In this document: piece by piece, positions 58,046 through 64,000 of the stretch
Position numbering within the stretch: the first letter of the stretch is position 1
How the letters are laid out: each line of letters starts with the position of its first letter
Assembly (NCBI RefSeq): GCF_007922615.2
Contig: NZ_CP042301.2
Location: forward strand, 930,001-994,000
Origin: Nitratireductor mangrovi
Lineage (GTDB): Bacteria > Pseudomonadota > Alphaproteobacteria > Rhizobiales > Rhizobiaceae
Reading direction: 5' to 3'
DNA length: 64,000 nucleotides
Notes under the pieces: model-generated
Told to the model about the DNA's origin: nothing
The model's database searches: none
The model's input: only the letters and a program-made list of their open reading frames with translations
Made by a program: the position numbers and the translations under genes

Positions 58046-58243
58046 ATGCTGAACGGCGACATAACCCTTGAAGAGCTTCTGAACGAGCCGATCATCCGCA
58101 AGCTCATGCAGCGCGACGGCGTTTCGGACGGCGACATCCTGCGGCTTGCCGATCAGGTGCGCCGCCGCAGCCGCCGCCACGCGCCGCCCTTGCGCGGTAT
58201 TGCCGCCGCGGCGCGCAGCCAGCCTTTCCATGCCGGGCTCTAG
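58046..58243 (+). CDS. Small basic protein of unknown function
   Basis: 65 residues: an acidic-amphipathic N-terminal half (LEELLNEPIIRKLMQRDGV) and an Arg-rich C-terminal half. The first part has a plausible helix-turn look. No family recognised. GGAGACGG precedes the ATG. Clear of its neighbours by over 160 bases each side. Confidence 0.6.
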   Translation: MLNGDITLEELLNEPIIRKLMQRDGVSDGDILRLADQVRRRSRRHAPPLRGIAAAARSQPFHAGL

Positions 58244-58411
58244 GTCGCGCCGCCGGTAGGCGAGGGCCCATTTCGCTGTCGGTCCGGCGGGATGCGCAAC
58301 AAGGTAAAAATTCGATTCAATCTTTATTGGGAGAATCCTGACAGCATCGGCCTTTGGTGACCCGGCGGCGCGTCTTGCCGCCGGACTGTTTGGTACCGCG
58401 TACAGGTCGTC

Positions 58412-59383
58412 ATGCGTTCTCCCCTTTCTCCCGCCCTCCTGGTGGTTCTGTTCGGCCTTGCCGGCTGCTCGACCAGCGCCACTGTCGATGCCCTCGACAT
58501 TTCTCCCGAGACGACGAGTTCGGTCGCACGGCCGGCCGCGCCGATTCCGGAAGGCGATGGCAGCGAGGTCGCCGAAGGCGATGGTGCCGGCATTGCCGCG
58601 CTGGCCGAGCCGGACCAGGTGACCGCGGAGGCGGCCGCCACTGTCGCCCTTGTCACGCCGGAGCGACCGATGCGCGCGACCGGCCGCCACAAGGTGGTCA
58701 AGGCCGCGTTCCGCGACGCCCACCCGATCAATTTCGGGCCTCGCAAGCCACAGCATCATGCCGTCCACGGTGTCGACGTGTCGCGCTGGCAGGGCAATAT
58801 CGACTGGGAAAAGCTGCGCAGCCAGGGCGCCAACTTCGCCTACATCAAGGCGACCGACGGCACCGATCACCTCGATGAAAAGTTCCGCAAGAACTGGAAC
58901 GCCGCAGCCAAGGCGGGGCTGAAGCGCGGCGCCTACCACTTCTTCTACTGGTGTTCCTTTGCCAGTGCCCAGGCCGACTGGTTCATTCGCAACGTGCCCA
59001 AGGAAAGGGGTGCGTTGCCGCCGGTGCTCGACGTCGAATGGAACCATCATTCTAAATGCCGCAAGCGCCCGTCGCCGGCCTTCGTGCGCGAGAAGATGCA
59101 GGTCTTCCTCGACCGGCTCGAAAAGCACTATGGCCAGCGCCCGGTCATTTACGCGACACCGGACTTCTACGAGCGCAATCTGAAGGGCTACTTCAAGGAC
59201 TACCCGTTCTGGCTGCGCGCCGTGGCCGAACATCCCTCGAAGGTCTATCCGGGCCGCGAATGGGTGTTCTGGCAATATTCCGGCTCGGGCCTTTCGCATG
59301 GGGTGTCGGGACGCATCGACCTCAACGTCTTTCATGGCGATCCCGGCGAATGGCAGCGCTGGCTCGAGCGCACGGCGGGCTGA
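58412..59383 (+). CDS. GH25 lysozyme-type lipoprotein
   Basis: 323 residues. Lipobox Leu-Ala-Gly-Cys19 makes it a lipoprotein, followed by an Ala/Pro/Glu-rich linker to about residue 115. The GH25 domain starts HGVDVSRWQG with catalytic Asp122 and contains VLDVEW with Asp207 and Glu209, the catalytic pair. It would cleave muramic acid-glucosamine bonds of peptidoglycan from a membrane anchor. ATG at 58412 fits the lipobox. No phage or lysis genes are near. Confidence 0.9.
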   Translation: MRSPLSPALLVVLFGLAGCSTSATVDALDISPETTSSVARPAAPIPEGDGSEVAEGDGAGIAALAEPDQVTAEAAATVALVTPERPMRATGRHKVVKAAFRDAHPINFGPRKPQHHAVHGVDVSRWQGNIDWEKLRSQGANFAYIKATDGTDHLDEKFRKNWNAAAKAGLKRGAYHFFYWCSFASAQADWFIRNVPKERGALPPVLDVEWNHHSKCRKRPSPAFVREKMQVFLDRLEKHYGQRPVIYATPDFYERNLKGYFKDYPFWLRAVAEHPSKVYPGREWVFWQYSGSGLSHGVSGRIDLNVFHGDPGEWQRWLERTAG

Positions 59384-59545
59384 ACCTACGCCAGCCGGGA
59401 AAGTCCGCCCCCGACCGCGCAACGCCGCCGCGCGGCCGGCAAGGGCGAACAACTTCTCGTGTGCCGCGGAAGCCGTCGCTGGCGTTCGGCGGATGGCTGA
59501 CCTATCTGACGGGCGCAACGCTTTTCGAACGTCAGGAGCCTCAGC

Positions 59546-60415
59546 ATGTCCGATACCGCCTACACCCCGCCCAAGGTCTGGACCTGGGACAAGGAAAGCG
59601 GCGGCGCCTTCGCCTCGATCAACCGGCCGATCGCCGGCCCCACGCATGACAAGGAACTGCCGGTCGGCAAGCACCCGCTGCAGCTCTATTCGCTCGCCAC
59701 GCCCAACGGGGTGAAGGTGACCGTGATGCTGGAGGAGCTTCTGGAAGCCGGCCACAAGGGCGCCGAATACGACGCCTGGCTGATCCGCATCAATGATGGC
59801 GACCAGTTCGGTTCCGGCTTCGTCGACATCAACCCGAACTCCAAGATCCCGGCGCTGATGGACCGCAGCGGGTCCGAACCGGTGCGCCTGTTCGAGTCGG
59901 CCTCGATCCTGTTCTATCTCGCCGAAAAGTTCGGCGTCTTCCTGCCGAGCGAGCAGCCGGCGCGCGCCGAGACCATGAACTGGCTGTTCTGGCAGATGGG
60001 CTCCGCGCCCTATCTCGGCGGCGGCTTCGGCCATTTCTACGCCTATGCGCCGGAGAAGTGGGAATACCCGATCAACCGCTTCGCCATGGAGGTCAAGCGC
60101 CAGCTCGACGTGCTCGACCGCCGCCTGGGCGAGGTCGAATATCTGGCCGGCGACCAGTACACGATCGCCGACATGGCGGTCTGGCCGTGGTATGGCGGCC
60201 TCGTGAAGGGCTGGGCCTACAGCGCCGGCGAGTTCCTCTCGGTGCATGAATACAAGAACGTCAACCGCTGGGCCGACCAGCTCCATGCCCGCCCCGCCGT
60301 CAAGCGCGGGCGCATGGTCAACCGCGTTTCCGGCGATCCGGCCGACCAGCTGCACGAGCGCCACGACGCCTCCGATTTCGAGACGAGGACGCAGGACAAG
60401 GTGGCGGCGGAGTAG
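59546..60415 (+). CDS. yghU: Glutathione transferase, YghU-type disulfide oxidoreductase
   Basis: 289 residues. The N-terminal extension (WTWDKESGGAFASINRPIAG), PLQLYSLATPNGVKVTVMLEE and SKIPALMD belong to the YghU/YfcG nu-class glutathione transferases, which bind two glutathiones and reduce disulfide bonds. The thioredoxin-like N-domain ends near 125; a helical C-domain with GDQYTIADMAVWPW follows. AGGAG precedes the ATG. Confidence 0.92.
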   Translation: MSDTAYTPPKVWTWDKESGGAFASINRPIAGPTHDKELPVGKHPLQLYSLATPNGVKVTVMLEELLEAGHKGAEYDAWLIRINDGDQFGSGFVDINPNSKIPALMDRSGSEPVRLFESASILFYLAEKFGVFLPSEQPARAETMNWLFWQMGSAPYLGGGFGHFYAYAPEKWEYPINRFAMEVKRQLDVLDRRLGEVEYLAGDQYTIADMAVWPWYGGLVKGWAYSAGEFLSVHEYKNVNRWADQLHARPAVKRGRMVNRVSGDPADQLHERHDASDFETRTQDKVAAE

Positions 60416-60492
60416 GGCGCTGCCGCGCCGCCGGCGTTCCGGAGACGGGCCGCGCGCGGTGCGCGGCGGGTCGGCTGTGACACCCGCGTACC

Positions 60493-61305
60493 TCACTCGT
60501 CGCGGGCGAAATAGCGCCCCGGCGTGACGCCGAAGGCGCGCCGGAAACCGGCGATGAAGGCGCTTGTGCCCTCATAGCCAAGCCGGTCGGCGATCTCGCC
60601 GACCGGGATGCCGAGCGAGAGCAGTTCGACGGCCTTCATCAGCCGCGCCTGCCGCCGCCAGGCGCGAAAGCTCATCCCGGTCTCGGCCTGGAAGTGCCGC
60701 TCGAAGGAACGCGCCGACAATGCCGCGCGCGCCGCGACCGCGGCCAGCCCGTCGCGCCGTCCGGGCTCGTCCACCAGGCCGTCGACCGCACTGCGAATTC
60801 GGTCCTCGCGCGGCATCGGCAGATGCAGCGGCGCGACTTCCTCGGTGACGAGCTGGTCGAGGATGACGGCTGCCAGCCGTCCGGCCGGGCCGTCTTCGGG
60901 CGCGTCGCGGGCATGAGCCATGAAGGCGAGGATCAGCTCGCGCAACAGCGGCGACAGGCGGATCACCGCCGGCACCTGCGGAAGATGCGCGACCGCCTCC
61001 GGCCGGAAAAACAGGAAGCGCTGCGCGCAGTCCTGCAGATAGGTCACCCCGTGGCTGACGTCCGATGGAATCCACACCGCGCGTTCCGGCGGCACGATGA
61101 AGCTGCCGCGATCCGTGTCCACCGTTACGGCGCCCGAAACGATGTGGAAAAGCTGCGCCCGGCGGTGGCGGTGCCTGCCGTAATGCGTGTGCTTCGCCAC
61201 TGTGCCCGCATAGGCGAGGATCGCCGCCGGGTAGTCGTCGGCCTCGGCGAGCGACAGGTCGGGGTGGATGCGGCTGTCCGGGTGGATCACTGGCGGCTCA
61301 AGCAC
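60493..61305 (-). CDS. AraC-family transcriptional regulator
   Basis: 270 residues with GTG start at 61305. An N-terminal cupin-like sensing domain (HTHYGRHRHRRAQLFHIVSG near 39-58) and a C-terminal double helix-turn-helix (about 165-268), with ARAALSARSFERHFQAETGM and ADRLGYEGTSAFIAGFRRAF matching the AraC signature. Ligand and targets unknown. It faces away from the DUF1127 gene. Confidence 0.9.
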   Translation of the reverse strand: MLEPPVIHPDSRIHPDLSLAEADDYPAAILAYAGTVAKHTHYGRHRHRRAQLFHIVSGAVTVDTDRGSFIVPPERAVWIPSDVSHGVTYLQDCAQRFLFFRPEAVAHLPQVPAVIRLSPLLRELILAFMAHARDAPEDGPAGRLAAVILDQLVTEEVAPLHLPMPREDRIRSAVDGLVDEPGRRDGLAAVAARAALSARSFERHFQAETGMSFRAWRRQARLMKAVELLSLGIPVGEIADRLGYEGTSAFIAGFRRAFGVTPGRYFARDE

Positions 61306-61463
61306 ATTATTTGACGAAGTAGCGATAACACGAATTCCGTTCCCCGCGTAGTCTCCGACCCGAGATCGACCCTTGTCATTCCTTTCGGCCGAGGCGCCCG
61401 ACGATTTGTCGGCGCCAGTGGCGGAGCCTTGCCGGAAGGAACGGCGCGAACGGAGACCCGACG

Positions 61464-61697
61464 ATGACCCTGCACTTTACCGGCCCATTTCCTTATCGCC
61501 CGACGGCGCCCCAGCCGGCGGCGCGGGCGGCTTCATTCTGGCGCGCGGCCGGCGCATGGCTCGACCGCCGCCGGCAGTTTCGGCGAAGCGTGGCGGGGCT
61601 GTCGTCGCTCGACGACCGGTTGCTTGCCGATCTCGGCATAAGCCGCGACGAGGTCCGGCGCGTGGCTGGACGCGGGCGGTTGCCTGGATGGGAATAG
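61464..61697 (+). CDS. DUF1127 (YjiS-like) small protein
   Basis: 77 residues. The C-terminal half carries the DUF1127 pattern LSSLDDRLLADLGISRDEV, preceded by an Arg-rich helix. DUF1127 proteins of alphaproteobacteria are small basic RNA-binding or regulatory proteins linked to phosphate and RNA turnover. Good GGAG upstream of the ATG. Divergent from the AraC gene. Confidence 0.85.
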   Translation: MTLHFTGPFPYRPTAPQPAARAASFWRAAGAWLDRRRQFRRSVAGLSSLDDRLLADLGISRDEVRRVAGRGRLPGWE

Positions 61698-62383
61698 GAC
61701 AAAGAGGCGGCGCGTGGTGGTCAACCGTGCGCGTTTCATCGTTCCCGCGCCCGAAAGGCCGGGTTCTGTCAAAGAACGCCCACCGGTCCCGCACAGCAGG
61801 GGGTGGGAAGACGGGCGGCCGTCCGGACGCTCATCTAAGTGTAACGTGCGACCTCGCGGCCGCCCGTCCGGCGTGCTTGCCCGGATGTGCAGGTGCGCGT
61901 TGCCGCCCTTTTGAGACGGCACTCGCAAAGCCGGTGGCCTCGCGACCGGAACTCTGTCGGCCCCGCACCTCACCCTTGGGCCCGGATCTGGGGGCTCATC
62001 GCCCAGCGACGCCACCGCGGCATCGCCGATCCGGCACCGACCGCTCGCCCGGATGCTCGGTGTGCACACCCGTTTCCCGCGCAAGCGGCATTTGCACGGA
62101 CGATGGTAGCGGAAGCCGCGGGGGCGGGGATGGAAAGGGATTGGTGAACAGCGAATAGTGAGGAGAAACAGGAGCTTGCGTTGGTGAGCGGCCGCGGCTT
62201 GTCCCGCAGCGGCAGGGTTGCACGTTGCTTCGAACGCGCAGCCGACGGAAGCATTTGCCGCGCCGGTGGTTCCGGAAGTCTCCTGGTGCCGGCGTCGTCG
62301 TTCGTCCCGGCGGCCGCGACAGCGTCGTGGAGCCATAGTGGCGAATGGGTGGCCGAGCCTCGTCTTGCTGGCGGCGTGCACAA
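61698..62383. other. 686-base interval without a convincing gene
   Basis: Open frames exist on both strands, but they are Arg/Pro/Ala-rich and show no recognisable motif or good ribosome site. Notable structure: a 12-base inverted repeat GACGGGCGGCCG (61810-61821) and CGGCCGCCCGTC (61857-61868) around a 35-base loop, 113 bases after the DUF1127 stop, and a low-complexity GTGAACAGCGAATAGTGAGG stretch at about 62143-62162 of the kind seen in dispersed rhizobial intergenic repeats. Confidence 0.5.
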
Positions 62384-63976
62384 TCAACGTCGCCCGCTTG
62401 CTGCCAATGAAAACCACGGTGCGTCTGAGATCGCGTCGCGCGGAGCGCCAGAGGGCCATAGTCGGGGGAGAATGGCCTGCGACAACGTAGTGATCTCTGA
62501 TGCAGAGACCGGCCTGGAAAGCAGGTAACCTTGCACCTCGTCTACTCCGAGATCGTTGACCATCTTGAGCTTTTCGATGGAATCCAGCCCTTCAGCCACG
62601 ATGACCAAGCCACAATCGTGCGCGATCCGGCAGACTCCACTCAGAATGTTGAAAGCTCGCGGGCCTTTCAACGCCTCATCGATGAGCGTCTTGTCGATCT
62701 TGACCTTGTCGACATTGAACTGCCGGATGTAGTTGATGCCACAATAGCCCGAGCCAAAATCGTCCAGGGCAAGCTTGACGCCAAGCGCATGGAGTTTGTC
62801 CAGCTGCGGACCGATCACTGACACGTCGCCAATCAACACCGACTCCGTTATTTCCAGCGTAAGGCGGTCCGCGGGCAGGCCTGTTTCCTTCAGCGCACTT
62901 CGAACCAGTTTCGGAATGTCGGACTTCAGGAACTGGACCGCGGAGATGTTCACTGCGAGAGATATCTGGTTTGGCCATCGTCGAGCCTGACGGCAGGCTT
63001 CGTGCAACGCCCATTCTCCCAGTTCCAGGATTTGCCCGGTGCGTTCTGCGATCGGTATGAACTCCCCCGGGGAAACAGGGGAACTATCGGCATCCTCCCA
63101 TCGGAGCAATGCCTCGACCGAAGCAATTCGACCCGGAACACGACTGTCATAAATAGGCTGGAACGCCAGGGTGAAGTCACGATTGCGAACTGCAAGCGCA
63201 AGGCGTTGTTCGAGCCTTCGATTGTGTTCTGCCCGATAGCGCAGGTCGTCGTCAAAGAGTTGCGACTGGACATCGGCTTCGCACGCGCGGTGCATCGCCA
63301 GATGTGCAGCCTTCAACAGTTCGCGCGCAGTGACAGCACTTTTCGGCCACATCGCGATTCCGATATGAACCGAAATGGTGACGGTGGTATCCCGAATACC
63401 TATCGAACCTGACAGATCCCTTGCTAGCTGGCGTGCGAAAATCTGCGCTTCGTCTGCGGAACTGACGTTCATTTGAACGACGGCAAACTCGTCTCCACCC
63501 ATGCGGGCCAGGTAGCAACTCTCGCCAGCGATCTCCTCCAAGCGTTTCGCGGTCGACTGGATGAAGTGGTCTCCCGCGTCGTGACCGAGGGTGTTGTTGA
63601 CCTCCTTGAGCTTGTCGATGTCGACATAGTGCAGGGCAAAATCCTTGCCCGCCTTCGTCTCACGCTCGAGGTGACCGTGCAGGGCATAGACATTCGGCAG
63701 GCCGGTCAGCTGGTCCGTGAACGCAAACGCTCGAAGGCGTTCGGATGTTGCGTGGAGTCTGCTCGCCAGCGACACAAGTGGAAAGATGACAAGAGGCGCC
63801 ACAACGCTCGGAATGGCAGCCGCAATAAGCAGATGATGCTTCCAGGTGTAAGACTCCGGACCGACCGTCCAATAGACAAATCCTGCGGTGAGCACAGAAA
63901 CCACGACCGTTCCGGCAGCCACAAGAAGCACGAAGAGAGCCAGAGGACCGCGGCGATTGGGGAGAAACCTAAACAT
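62384..63976 (-). CDS. Membrane GGDEF-EAL cyclic-di-GMP protein
   Basis: 530 residues from the ATG at 63976 (a TTG at 63985 is also open; the true start may be off the window). Two hydrophobic segments (about 12-37 and 48-72), then a GGDEF domain with intact GGDEF at 160-164 but no RxxD inhibitory site, and an EAL domain with EAL at 288-290, EITES (375-379), DDFGSGY (405-411) and AEG near 461. Both cyclase and phosphodiesterase active sites look complete, so it may make, break or sense c-di-GMP. No obvious sensor domain. Confidence 0.9.
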   Translation of the reverse strand: MFRFLPNRRGPLALFVLLVAAGTVVVSVLTAGFVYWTVGPESYTWKHHLLIAAAIPSVVAPLVIFPLVSLASRLHATSERLRAFAFTDQLTGLPNVYALHGHLERETKAGKDFALHYVDIDKLKEVNNTLGHDAGDHFIQSTAKRLEEIAGESCYLARMGGDEFAVVQMNVSSADEAQIFARQLARDLSGSIGIRDTTVTISVHIGIAMWPKSAVTARELLKAAHLAMHRACEADVQSQLFDDDLRYRAEHNRRLEQRLALAVRNRDFTLAFQPIYDSRVPGRIASVEALLRWEDADSSPVSPGEFIPIAERTGQILELGEWALHEACRQARRWPNQISLAVNISAVQFLKSDIPKLVRSALKETGLPADRLTLEITESVLIGDVSVIGPQLDKLHALGVKLALDDFGSGYCGINYIRQFNVDKVKIDKTLIDEALKGPRAFNILSGVCRIAHDCGLVIVAEGLDSIEKLKMVNDLGVDEVQGYLLSRPVSASEITTLSQAILPRLWPSGAPRDAISDAPWFSLAASGRR

Positions 63977-64000
63977 GCCGTGCAAACCGGCCTGTCCCGG

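Noticed and set aside
61373..62158. 261-residue + frame over the DUF1127 gene and the following gap
   Set aside because: Out of frame with DUF1127, Arg/Pro-rich, no motif; the DUF1127 frame is much better supported.
62181..62528. 115-residue + ORF before and overlapping the GGDEF-EAL gene end
   Set aside because: Low-complexity composition, overlaps the 3' end of a clear gene on the other strand.

Overview
The window is a 64 kb piece of a GC-rich alphaproteobacterial chromosome, most likely from Hyphomicrobiales (rhizobia and relatives). This rests on gene order (tRNA-Tyr, tRNA-Gly, tuf, tRNA-Trp, secE, nusG, rplKAJL, rpoBC, then rpsL/rpsG/fusA/tuf, S10, spc and alpha operons), a rhizobial-type porin, a glnB-glnA pair behind a sigma-54-like promoter, an ATP12 homologue, and promoters resembling the rhizobial CTTGAC-N17-CTATAT pattern. 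I cannot fix the genus. No insertion sequence, prophage, CRISPR array or integrase was found.

Layout. 1-3.4 kb: end of a HesB/IscA-type Fe-S protein, a TfoX-domain protein, a DEAD-box RNA helicase, NAD kinase and tRNA-Thr. 3.6-6.3 kb: an aldehyde dehydrogenase, a possible 65-residue protein and RlmB. 6.4-20.9 kb: tRNA-Tyr, tRNA-Gly, a small membrane protein, tuf copy 1, tRNA-Trp, secE-nusG, rplK-rplA-rplJ-rplL and rpoB-rpoC, closed by a strong terminator. 20.9-22.6 kb: a regulatory-looking interval with a CRP-like palindrome and an orphan terminator, a porin preceded by an FNR/FixK-like box, and a small conserved-looking protein. 22.8-41.7 kb: one long run of translation genes from rpsL to rplQ, with secY, adk and rpoA, ending in a clear terminator. 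Together these regions build the ribosome, RNA polymerase core, elongation factors and the Sec channel.

41.7-49.4 kb: accessory housekeeping genes on the + strand: a DegP/HtrA protease, RarA, an unknown protein coupled to rarA, a small secreted protein, a HemG-like flavodoxin, a CrcB fluoride channel, an RluC-type pseudouridine synthase, a 29-codon ORF that looks like a hydrolase remnant, a DMT transporter and ATP12. 49.4-52.0 kb (- strand): a DUF4212 small subunit, a sodium:solute symporter and a YggT-like membrane protein. 52.1-56.4 kb: an unknown protein, glnB-glnA (nitrogen sensing and ammonium assimilation) and a divergent bifunctional NAD(P)H-hydrate repair enzyme. 56.5-61.7 kb: an exported alpha/beta hydrolase, an orphan ParB-domain protein, a small unknown protein, a GH25 lysozyme lipoprotein, a YghU-type glutathione transferase, an AraC regulator and a DUF1127 protein. 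61.7-62.4 kb: no convincing gene. 62.4-64 kb: a membrane GGDEF-EAL protein.

Most of the window is conserved core genome, and I see no convincing multi-gene system that is clearly undescribed. The best leads are regulatory: the orphan terminator with its CRP-like site after rpoC, the anaerobox before the porin, palindromes before the symporter operon, and attenuator-like hairpins between rplL and rpoB. Other leads are the two tuf copies, which match from start codon to stop codon except for one silent base, and several small genes of unknown function.
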